A stretch of 64,000 bases of DNA from Anaeramoeba flamelloides. Taxonomy: Eukaryota > Metamonada > Anaeramoebidae. The DNA lies in assembly GCA_027625915.1 (NCBI GenBank), contig JANTQA010000029.1, positions 2,604,001 to 2,668,000 of the forward strand. The letters run 5' to 3'. A program made the position numbers and the translations under genes. Below the pieces are notes generated by a model that saw nothing but the letters and a program-made list of their open reading frames with translations, was not told where the DNA came from and searched no databases. Below are positions 54,932 through 64,000 of this stretch, in pieces (position 1 is the first letter of the stretch; each line of letters begins with the position of its first letter).

Positions 54932-57900
54932 CTATGATTATTATTATTATTATTATTTGTTTATTAATGAATGAATTAATAAAAAAAAAATTATTTATGG
55001 ATATTAATATTAAATTTATTATTTATTAGTATCAAAAGTCAAAAATTAAAAAGAAAATCAATTATTAATCTAATTCGAACTATTGGACAAATCATTTATA
55101 TTTGAAAAAAAATCTTGCAGAAAAAATTTCACAAATTTTACAATGAAAAAAAATATTATTTTTTTTCAAATTTAATTTATATTTTTTTTTATTTTTAAAT
55201 TATTTAGAATCAAATATAGATATTGTTATTGAATGGTAATCAGTAGATGAAAAACATTTTCTATGTGATGTCCAAAATAACTTTTGTAATGAATAAATTA
55301 TTTAATCAAGTATTTTATGCAATTTTGGGGTGCAAAGGGCCCCAAAAAAATTTCCAGTAAAGTATGATGTGTTTTAATCATTAAAACTAAGAAGTTTTTG
55401 GTGTGTAGAAAAACTTTTCAAAAAAAAAAATTTTTTTTAAAAAGTTTAAAATTTTGATTGAACTATAATAAAATCACAATAGTCAAGAAAAATTTTCCAA
55501 TGTTGAAAATTTTTTTTTCAAGTTATTTTTTTATTGTAAGTAACTAAACAATTTTTAATTATAAAATTTTCTTTCTAAGATAATTGTTTATAAATTCTAT
55601 ATCTTGTAATGCTTTCATAACATTTCAAATTAGAAATTTTGTTTGAATGGTAATTAGTATATTTGGGATGCTAAGGGATATATATATATATAAATATATA
55701 TTAACTCAAACTTTTTATTTGTAAAAATTGTGAGTATATAATTCAAGACAGCTACTTATAAGAAAGTGATTATTTCTCTAAAAAGTTTAGGATAGTATTG
55801 TAGTCACTGTGTAAAGATTTTGGGAAATCCTTTAGTAATTAGGCAAAGTTTGAAAATTTTCTGATCTAATTTTGAATTTAATTTGAGTAAAATAAGAAGT
55901 ATTATACTATTAAATTTGACTTTAAAAATGTAATTTAAATTTATTTTAGAAGAGTTTAAAAAAATTTTTTTGCTACGGTTGTTAATCTCATAAATCCCAA
56001 AATGTCACCACACTCAAGGATTTACGATATTGAAGAATTAATTTGGTTCAAGTAACCCAATTATTTGTTCAATAGACGACAAAGAAAAAAGTCAATCAAT
56101 CTTCCCTTAAAGGTTGGAAATTGAATTAATTCTCTTTCTTTGTTTAAAAACAATCAACGTTTTTGGTTTTGGCTCGGAAGAAATCAGTTTCATTTTTAAA
56201 AAATAAAAATCGTTTGGTCTATTTTTTTCTTCGAAAAAAGAGAGAAGAGGCCATTAATAGAAGAATTTGAAAATGAGAAAAAAACACATTTACAAACTTA
56301 AGAAATTAGAAAGAAAAACACCTTTTTTTACAACGTCAAGCCAAGAAATTTTTATAAGAATAGTTCAAATCAGTTACTTTTAAGAACACATAGTATATGC
56401 AGATTTTTGTGTTTGATCGGCTTCAGATGTTTCTAAACAAGCTTGAAATAAAAGGGGAGACAGAGACTCATTGAAAATTTGGACGATCTATTTTGTCTAT
56501 GTGGGATTTTAAACCAAGTTTTATCATCAATGGATGAAAATGGAAAATTTAACTTCAATGTTTTCCTTAACTCCATTGGAAGAATCAGAATCTTTGTTGA
56601 CAAGTTATTCAAAATATCATTAAAAAATGTCAAATTCATAAATTTTTTTTTGTTTATTTATTGTTTTAAGTTGTGTAGATTTAGATCCCAAGTTCCAAAA
56701 ATAAATAGCATCTCATATTGTTTAGTTAGTTCAAAAATAACCAGTTATAATTGCTCGTTTTGGATACACTTCCAGACTCAAAATATTATATTGTTCTAGT
56801 AATAAGAGAATATTAATCGTCGTTCTTCGAACTTCAATATCATCTTATATCACTTAGAAAAATATCATATTTCTTGTTCTTCTTAGCCAAACTCACAACA
56901 TAAAAAAGTTATTGTTTCCAAACCGAATCAATAAACAACGAAATTGAGTTTAATTTTAATGAAATAAATTGTAAAACAATATCAAAAATTAAATAATAAT
57001 AATAATAATAATAAATCTAATAGTGTTAAATAATAAGCCGCTTTTCAGTCAAAGTGTCACAGACTTATTCAAGAAATAGAATAAATTCAATGAATTTTAT
57101 CCAATTTTCTTCCCAAAATTAATTTTCAATTTTTAGATCAAAATCATTTTTTCTAATTTTGTAAATTTTGTACTTTTTCTTTTTTTTTTTCTTAAAGATC
57201 AAAATCATTTTTTTTTTTTTTTAAAAAAATTTTCTTTTTCTTTTTTTTTTGCAAAAGTTTTGTGGAAAAAAAAAAGATCTTTGAAAATACCAATAATCAT
57301 AAGAAAATTGGGACTATGTAATGTTTTTTTAAAATGAATTTAATTATTAGCAAAAAATCGTCTTGTTAACTTGTTTTCAGTGAAAACTTTTAGTAATAAA
57401 AATCCGTAATGCTCATTTCAAAAATTGTTTAAGTTTTTTTTAGTTTTTGGTTTTATTTTTTTTTAATTTTTAAAATATCAGGTTTTTATTGATTTAGAAT
57501 GATTTAAAAGTTAATTACAAATCAAATTCTATTATTTGTTGTTCTTAAATACTAATGGATTTTTTTTTTTTTTTCAATTTATTATTTGGGGTAAGTCACA
57601 ATTTTTGAAATGGTGTTTAGTTAATTCTCAAATATTTATTGTTTTTATTTGAAAAATTTAATTTTAAAAAAATAATAAAATAATTAAAATTATTTTAAAT
57701 TTCAAAAAAACTATTTTAATTCATAGAAAATCTTTAAAAAAAAACAAGAAAAGGAGTTTTCAAATACATAGATTTTAGATAAAAGAAAAAAATGAGTTTA
57801 TAATTCTTCAAATGAATTTAAGATATGAGATGAATAAAAAAATAAGTTATTAAAGTGTTTTTCTTGCATATTGTTTTATTTTTTTATCTTTTCTTCAAAA

Positions 57901-58493
57901 TAAAATAAAAAGTGAATAGGAATTAAAGAAAAAACTAATTCAATCAATTTTCTTCTTCAGGTCACATTAAACAATTAATTGTTAATTTATTATTTTTCGT
58001 TAATTTCATTTTTATTGAAAATATGTCATCTCAAAATATTTATTTTAATTTTAGATGTAGTCAAGAAAGTTCAAAAAATGATAATTCTTAAAATGAAAAA
58101 ATTAAGAAATAAAATAAATAAAAGTCTTACTTCTTCATCATAATATTCTATAAATTTTTGATAAGTTAAATAAAATAATAAAGGTTCTTGTTTAAATCTA
58201 TCTGATAAATATTCCCTAAAATATTCAATTCCAATAGGAAACTTAAATAATTCATCAAATGTTTTAAATTGTGTATGGTTTTTTATTTTGTCAACATATG
58301 TTTGTCTTGTTGCAGTCGAATGTGATCGCATTTTAGATGCGCCCATGCGTACGGATTCTAATGGGGTATTATGTTTATCAGCTTTTCCTCCAAATAAAAT
58401 ATTCTTCTTGTCATCATCACTTTTCAAATGAGAAAATAAAATGAAAATAAAAAAAGGATTATTTGATGAATATTTTTGATAAAATTCAATCAT
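53825..58493 (-). CDS. RGS-DUF547 protein gene, at least two exons
   Basis: Minus strand. The 5' exon ends at 58131 (..KFIEYYDEE, donor GTAAGA) and the 3' exon runs 54931-53825 after an ATAG acceptor (NGEELSDYIL..), phase 0. The join completes an RGS domain: TFDELFKFPIGIEYFREYLS, FKQEPLLFYLTYQKF, then MFDEAKEYLLETF and FFKESVLFQELL. About 250 residues of DUF547 follow: KKVFFINLYNIICIHSLV, YISLSDIKYHIL, DPRIHFALLSLSSETC (His and Cys kept), YKDFGYNQ. RGS domains bind G-alpha subunits and speed GTP hydrolysis; DUF547 is a papain-like fold of unclear activity. The GAP contact Asn equivalents appear replaced (EEN to QEP; the later Asn to Lys). The first exon may begin at ATG 58493 or, if AAAAG at 58420 is an acceptor, at 58419 with further exons upstream. 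Confidence 0.8.
54932..58130 (-). other. Intron of RGS-DUF547 gene, 3,199 bp
   Basis: On the minus strand it reads GTAAGACTTTT...AATCATAG. It splits the RGS domain between helices. It contains a repeat I copy (57036-57620), (ATT)n tracts at both ends of its length (54938-54958 and 56994-57014), and short chance ORFs (56433, 56479). Confidence 0.8.
57036..57620. repeat. Dispersed repeat I inside the RGS-DUF547 intron
   Basis: Starts CGCTTTTCAGTCAAAGTGTC, then GAAATAGAATAAATTC and GATCAAAATCATTTTTTCTA; the remainder is collinear with 26570-27200. Confidence 0.6.
58131..58493 (-). CDS. 5' exon of RGS-DUF547 gene (start uncertain)
   Basis: From ATG 58493: MIEFYQKYSSNNPFFIFILF, then a Ser/Lys linker (SVRMGASKMRSHSTATRQ), then the first RGS helices. 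The frame stays open upstream to about 58630, so the exon may be longer. The stretch before AAAAG at 58420 is pyrimidine-rich like an acceptor, so the Phe-rich start may be intron. From SDDDKKN onward the coding call is firm. Confidence 0.65.
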
Positions 58494-58616
58494 TTTGTAA
58501 ATTATTTTTTTATACTTTATATTATTGATCTTTCTTTTTAATTTAATGCTTGCTTTCCCAATATAATTTTCTGATAATTTAAAATCAAAATTAAGATAAT
58601 CAATTAAATTAATCCA

Positions 58617-59155
58617 ATATAAACTATTTTTCAGTCAAAGGTGTCCAGTTGTGGTGAGCGAATCACATATGTTTAATGGATTTGAATGGATATTAGAAGA
58701 AAAAATGTATTTTGCAAATTTCAAAATTTAAATCATTTTTTCATATTTTTTTTTTTTTTTTTTCTTGAAATTCCCTTTTGAGACTAAATTCATTTGCAAA
58801 TTATTTTTTCATTGCAAGATCGATAGCCAATAGGTAAAAAATGTGTTATTTTAATGTTATTAAAATAGTGAAAACGATTGTAGACAAATCAGATTTTTTT
58901 TCAATTGGGATTTTATTTGGACTTTAATTAAAGATCAAAATGAACCTTGTTATTTTTCTCAATATTGTTGCTTAGAATTCGATTTTTTCAATTTTGAAGA
59001 AAATATATTGATTTATTAGTTTTTTTTCATATGTATATCAACTATTCCTTGGTGTGTGTCATTCTACTTATTACTTATTTGTTCTTCAAATATCAATTAT
59101 AAAAAGCAATTGATATTTTTAAAAAATGTTGGACACCTTTAACTGAAACAAAATT
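58617..59155 (+). mobile_element. Element X copy 3 (539 bp), directly upstream of the RGS exon
   Basis: Left ACTATTTTTCAGTCAAAGGT, then GTCCAGTTG; right TTGGACACCTTTAACTGAAA. The TIR core is CAGTCAAAGGTGTCCA with one mismatch between ends. The interior matches copies at 17035 and 19453 (GGGATTTTATTTGGACTTTA, TATCAACTATTC, TTATTTGTTCTTCAAAT). It has the best-preserved TIR pair of the family. Confidence 0.85.
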
Positions 59156-60249
59156 TCTATATCATTACATTTATTTTTTGTGAAAATTTAGTAAATTAAA
59201 TATCTTGTCGTATTTGTAGATTGGTGTTAAAAGACAAGTCCCACCACAGTCAAAAGAATTAAGAAAACTACAGTTTAAGAAAAATATAATTAAGCCACGA
59301 ATTATTTTAATTTTTACAAAGAACAAATTTAAAATCATGTAACTTTTCCATTTTAGAAACTGTTTGTTTTTTTCAATAGCAAATCTTAATTTGAATATCT
59401 GTTAAAAAATTCCTTCAATATATTCTATCTTTAAGTTTAATATACAAAACATAAGATAAAATAGTGTATGTAAATGTTGCAAAAGTAGTTCAGTGAAAAG
59501 AGATGAGAACACCCACTTTAGGATTCTCATGTGTTCAACATAAAATAGTAAATAAATAAGATAGATCTCGAATCATTTTTTGATCTAATCCCAAATTATC
59601 TGGCTCTCAATGTTCAAAAGTCAAAGGGAAATTAGTATGATTTTTTAATTTGACTTTTCAAAAAATTCAACAAAATCCCTTCATAAATTAACCTGAATAC
59701 AGAAAAACCGAATTTGAAAAAAAAATATTAAGATCTACAAAACTTATTCTTATAAAATATTTGGAGTAGTTAAATTAAAAAAAAATCAATTTTTATAAAA
59801 ATAAAAAATTTTGATATTCTTTTAACAAGTTTGTGCACCTTGAAAACCAAACTTTACAAAACTTTGAAACCAAAAATAAAACAGAAAAATCTTTTAAGAT
59901 CTTGATTTTAAAAGTTTCAAAAGAATTTATAATATTTTCATTACTTTTTGAAAAAGAAAATATTGAAATCACAGAAATCTGGATCTCAAATTTTGATAAC
60001 TTTTTGATTTTGATTTTTATTTTTATATGGTCAATTAAGTTGCTTTGGTGTGTTACTATTTCTAAATTTAGTTTTATATGGTGTAATGAAAATGAAAAGC
60101 TTTGAAATTATCATAAACTAAAACATTTGAAGTTTAAGTTTGAAAATAAAATTAACTGGTTTTTGATTTAGGGTTTTAATTTAGGTAAAATATCACTTTT
60201 TCATACTTTATAAAATGCATTTTTTGGACAAATATACTTTTTTGTTGAT

Positions 60250-60605
60250 AAAAATAAAATTGTTTTTTTATTTTTTTATTTTGAAGGGGGGGGGGGGGTA
60301 ATTTCCTCTTTCAGCCGTTAGGTTTTCCAGGATTCAAAGGAATCGAGCAAAATCTATATTTTTACTCAATTTTTTAAAATTCTGGAAAACCTAGGCACTT
60401 GACGACACTTGTCGTTAGGTTTTTTTTAATTTTAGAAATAAAACAAAAAAATTAGAGAAAAATCAGTTTATTTCTTAAATTAAAAAAAAACATCCGTTAT
60501 CTTTTCCAGAATATAAAGAATTGAGTAAAATCAAAGATTTTACTTTATTATTTTTAATTAAAAAAAAAAAACATAAGCACTCTACGGCACTCTGCAATAC
60601 ACCAG
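60250..60605. repeat. Foldback hairpin chain with G13 run
   Basis: TTATTTTGAA-G13-TAATTTCCTCTTTCAG resembles the terminus of the element at 20258; then CCGTTAGGTTTTCCAGGATT, ..AAATTCTGGAAAACCTAGG, CACTTGACGACACTTGTCGT and TTTTCCAGAATATAAAGAAT follow as successive hairpins, ending CACTCTACGGCACTCTGC. Confidence 0.65.
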
Positions 60606-61142
60606 ATTATTGAATTATTATCATGTAGAATAATTCTTAAATATTCTTAACCTTTGCATCCAAAATTATTTATTATTAAATTTTCTATAAAATTAATTTA
60701 GATTTAAATTTTATAATTTTAAGTTTTCTAAATCAATTGAATATTTTCATCATCTTATTTTTTTGAAAAATTTTAATTTTTTTCAAAAGCCAAGAAATTC
60801 TAATTTCTCTTTAAATTAATATCTTCTTTTGTAAAATTGAGATTATGGGTTGGTCTTTTGTAGTTTCAGTTTTATAAATTATTCTCATCGAATGTGGATT
60901 AATTTTTCAAAATTTTGTGACTTATTTATTTTTTTTTATCATTGAAGAGGGGTGATTCAAAATAGTTTTTCTTACTGGTTGTCTGAAACACAAAATTTAT
61001 TAATTTTAAAAAAAATTTGTGACTTTTTTATTTTTTTAATTAATCAATTGGGTTGATATATTTTTGAGTTGAATTAAAAATCACCAATGAATAGAATAAT
61101 TTACTCATGCATATCGATTTGAAACTTTGTATTTTTACTTGA

Positions 61143-61540
61143 TTAGCTAGTTTTTTTAAAAAAATAAGTTTTTATTGTTTTTAAAATTATCTTTGACTTT
61201 TTTGAAGTTTTTTTTGCAAATTTCTTTCTTTTTCTTGACAAATTCCTAACTACTTTAGTTCTGCTAAATTGTTCGCTTTTTTTTATAGCAATATTTGGAT
61301 TCATTACAAATTCTTGAATAATTTTATAAATTATTATTAATTTTTTATTAATTTCTGAAATCTGAACTTCTATTATTAAAATTAAATCATCTGCAAACAT
61401 TTTAACCTGTTTTGCCAGATTCTTATTTTTAAAAAAAAAAAAAAAAACTGGTTGATAAATACAAATAATAAAGGTGACGGTACAGGCTCCTTGGTAAACT
61501 TCTAACTCAACTTTCCTATAATAATTTTTTAATCTTTGCT
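61143..61540 (-). mobile_element. LINE reverse transcriptase fragment
   Basis: Minus strand: VYQGA.., PSPLLFVFINQ, then MFADDLILIIEVQISEINKK and ..YKIIQEFVMNPN correspond to QGDPLSPLLF, FADDLILIMKGSLIEIN and YRIIRHFGMNPN of the LINE at 5300-7722. The motif blocks are in different frames and an A-run separates them, so it is a dead fragment. Confidence 0.75.
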
Positions 61541-63506
61541 TGTGTTATTTTCGTTTTTAAGGTGTTTATTGTCGGTGCAATGAAGTAAAATGAGACTAGT
61601 AGTATCAAAATATATGTTTTAATAATTAAAAAAAAAAAAAATTATTTTTTAGTTTTATGTTTTTCTAATTCAAAAGGTAAATTTAAACAATAAATCTTGC
61701 ATCGTTTAAAAAAAATCTAAATTGGGAAAGCAATTATATTTTCCAATAGTCTTCAATTCCTTTATAAACCAGTTTTTGTTTTTTTTTTTTTTTTAAAAAA
61801 AAGGAAAATATGACCAATATATTGTCTATTGAAATTATTCAATAATTTAAAAAAGGCAGAAAAATAATTTTTTATTTTTTCGTTATTTTTTCATAAAGAA
61901 TCTCTTCAACTTGATATTAATCCCAAGATTGATATTATTTTCTAAAATACTTTTTATTGGTTTGAATTTATTTCATTTGAAATCCTCTGTTTGAACAAAT
62001 AAATAAATAAATAAACCTGAAAAGTACCTATTGACTATTGATAAATTCAAAAAAAATGTAAATATTTTTTTTTCAATGTACATTTTTTAAATTTTATAAC
62101 TTTGTATTTACAAAAAAAAATATTTCAAAGAAGATTTGAATCAATTAATTTTGTAAAGTTTTTTGCATTTTATTATAAATGAAATACTTTATTTTTTTCT
62201 TCTTGACTGGAGTTTGAATATTGAAAGAAAAAATAGAAAATGAAGTCAAAAATTTTAAATATTTCTTTAAAATTATAATAATGAAAATTAAAATAATAAA
62301 ATAAAAAAAAAAAAAACTTTTTAATCTATTGTCATTTTGGAAAACGTATTTTCTCAATCTTAAGGGTGTGGTGTGTAATTTCCAATAAAAATTGTTAATT
62401 TATAAACTATTTTGAATGGAAAATTAGAATTTTTTTTTTTTTATCTAATTGCCTAATGAAAGTTCTGTAGGCAAGTAATTGAAAAATAATCAGAGTTCAC
62501 ATTTTAATTCTTTTTCGAAAAAGACTCAAATAATTCTTTTTCTTGATTACATGTATTCAAATGATTCTTTTTTATTTCAATAATAAGTTTCGACTTGTTT
62601 CTTTTTTAAATTTGGTTTTTCATTGAATATCATCATTCTCAAAATTTAATAATTAATCAAATAGATTTTTAAAAATTTTGAAAAGAATTTTAATATTTCT
62701 CAAAAAAAAAAAATAAACATTTGAGGTTTTTCTTGTTCGAATTTTAGTTTTAATCATCTTTTCGCCAATCCTGGTGTTTTTGTGTTTATTCCTGGTTTGA
62801 AAATTATTTTACTTTGGAATGGAATCAAAAGAATCTTTTTTTTTTTTTTTTTTTTTAATAGAGTTTTGGTATCAAATAAAAAATTCTTTTTTTGATTCTA
62901 GGGAGTAAATCAGAATAAAATAATTTTTAATGTTTTTTGAAAAAATATTCCAAAAGGGACTTTTATAAATCGGGAATGTGAATAAAAAATCATTCCATTG
63001 GAATAATTTTAATATTATGATTCCAAATTTTAAATTTTTGTGATTCTAAAAGTTTCCAAAAATGGAATTGTCTTGAGAACTCTAAAAATAATTGATAAGT
63101 GCCTGGAATTGTTCTATACTTGATTCTTGGATGGTACTAAAATTTATATTCGGTATATTGCGGATGTGATATATAACCTACACGTATTAGATTTAAATTA
63201 ATTTTATTGTAAAAGAACAAATAATCAATCTAACAAAAAAAATAATTTCACAAAAAAGAAAAGTTTTTTTTTTTCTGTTTTTGAAAAACTTTGTCAAAAA
63301 AAGAAGAAGATAATGAATCAGAATAAGATTCGGAATATACACGGAAGAAAGATTAGATTAAATTAAGTGTGCTAAAATGAAATAAAATTAAATGGTATCA
63401 AATAAAAGGAAATTAACAAAATTGAAATAAAATGGAATGGGATCAAAGGAAATTAAAGAAAATGAAACGAAAGGAAATTAATGAAAAAGAAAGGCAATGA
63501 AAATGC

Positions 63507-64000
63507 TTACAAAGGTTTATCCTTCTGAGGGTTTGCAAAAAGCTTATTTTTCAATTTTAAATTCATTGATTTCGTTCTTGGCCTGTTTGGATTCATTGAT
63601 GATTTTGATTTAAAAACGTGATGGTTTCTTTTTGGTTTCTCGGCGTTTTTTTCATTAAGAATGGAGATATCATTCATCGATGAAGAAAAAAGGCTTGTTG
63701 ATTGGTTTAGTATCTTTGAAGATTTTCTCTGTAATAAATTAATGCTTTCTGAAGAGTTCGAGTTTATCAGAGCCGTTCTATTGCCAACATGCAGCATATC
63801 AGTGTTCTTGAAAGTTTTTTTGTTGTCATTGTTATTATTATTATTATTATTGAGATTTCTTGCTTTGATTTGAGAAATTTGAGCTTTCATTCTGTTATTG
63901 AGATTTGTGAATTTCTTGAGATTGGTTTTGAAACTAAAGATTTCTTCCTCGATTTTGTGATCCTTGTTCGTCGTCTTCATTCTTTGGTTTAGTGCTTTGA
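63507..64000 (-). CDS. Hypothetical protein, 3' part, continues past the right edge
   Basis: Minus strand, open to position 64000 and ending in TAA at 63507; about 164 residues are visible. The visible start has a coiled-coil-like helix (HKIEEEIFSFKTNLKKFTNL, NNRMKAQISQIKARN), then poly-Asn, a Ser-rich stretch (SNSSESINLL, STSLFSSSMNDIS) and a basic tail (KPKRNHHVFKSKSSMNPN, RPRTKSMNLKLKNK). The ATG at 63980 is probably internal. I do not recognise a family; the basic Ser-rich tail could be a phosphorylated or microtubule/nucleic-acid-binding region. Confidence 0.65.
   Translation of the reverse strand, partial: KALNQRMKTTNKDHKIEEEIFSFKTNLKKFTNLNNRMKAQISQIKARNLNNNNNNNNDNKKTFKNTDMLHVGNRTALINSNSSESINLLQRKSSKILNQSTSLFSSSMNDISILNEKNAEKPKRNHHVFKSKSSMNPNRPRTKSMNLKLKNKLFANPQKDKPL

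Larger units (their letters stand above)
59156..63506. other. Gene-poor region with foldback and LINE fragment
   Basis: 59479-59541 has tRNA-like A and B boxes but no cloverleaf. The 90-codon ORF at 59833 is unrecognised and not supported. 60250-60605 is a foldback chain, 61143-61540 a LINE fragment. 61541-63506 shows poly-T/poly-A tracts and no recognised feature; it should include the 3' flank of the last gene. Confidence 0.5.

Noticed and set aside
59833-60105. 90-codon plus-strand ORF with a hydrophobic end
   Set aside because: Composition is what AT-rich DNA yields by chance; no domain or neighbouring exon.
1-64000. LTR retrotransposons, Polintons or other virus-like elements
   Set aside because: No LTR pairs, capsid, integrase, protease, or packaging ATPase motifs were seen. 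The only reverse transcriptase sequence is of LINE type.

Overview
The window is eukaryotic nuclear DNA from a very AT-rich unicellular organism. Genes are sparse, introns are long, and proteins carry poly-Asn and Lys/Glu runs. Codons read with the standard code and every complete gene ends in TAA. Gene content (Rho-type GTPase relative, RGS domain fused to DUF547, Tc1-like and LINE elements) fits a free-living amoeboid or flagellate protist such as an amoebozoan or Anaeramoeba-like lineage, but the sequence alone does not fix the clade. No rRNA, convincing tRNA, CRISPR, LTR retrotransposon or virus-like element was recognised.

Layout. 1-2687: 3' part of a Cys-rich multi-pass membrane protein. 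2688-8782: foldback repeats, a large palindrome interrupted by a MITE, and a decayed LINE, itself hit by a second MITE copy. 8893-9675: a Rho-like pseudo-GTPase. 11957-13765: a decayed Tc1-like (DD34E) transposon. 14851-26503: one three-exon gene for an RRM-RGG-RD protein resembling CPSF6/CPSF7, with introns of about 5.7 and 4.2 kb packed with nested repeats. 26504-31277: repeats. 31278-31682 (-): RNA polymerase I/III subunit AC19 (RPAC2). 31735-40480: several repeat families. 41132-41971: a Thg1-like protein. 41972-48992: decayed repeats. 48993-49799 (-): AIM24-like mitochondrial protein. 53825-58493 (-): an RGS-DUF547 gene with a 3.2 kb intron inside the RGS domain. 59156-63506: repeats and a LINE fragment. 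63507-64000 (-): 3' end of a gene that leaves the window.

The genes do not form one pathway. They are housekeeping (transcription, mRNA 3'-end processing, 5' tRNA-end repair, mitochondrial architecture) and signalling genes (Rho-like, RGS, receptor-like) scattered in a transposon palimpsest. The strongest new material is the repeat stratigraphy. It includes a 195-bp palindromic MITE with exact TA duplications seen against an intact copy of its target, an element flanked by TTAA inside another element, a 490-500 bp TIR family present twice, and hairpin-chain foldbacks. Two unrelated genes also share a 10-bp motif at almost the same distance (109 and 110 bp) upstream of their start codons.
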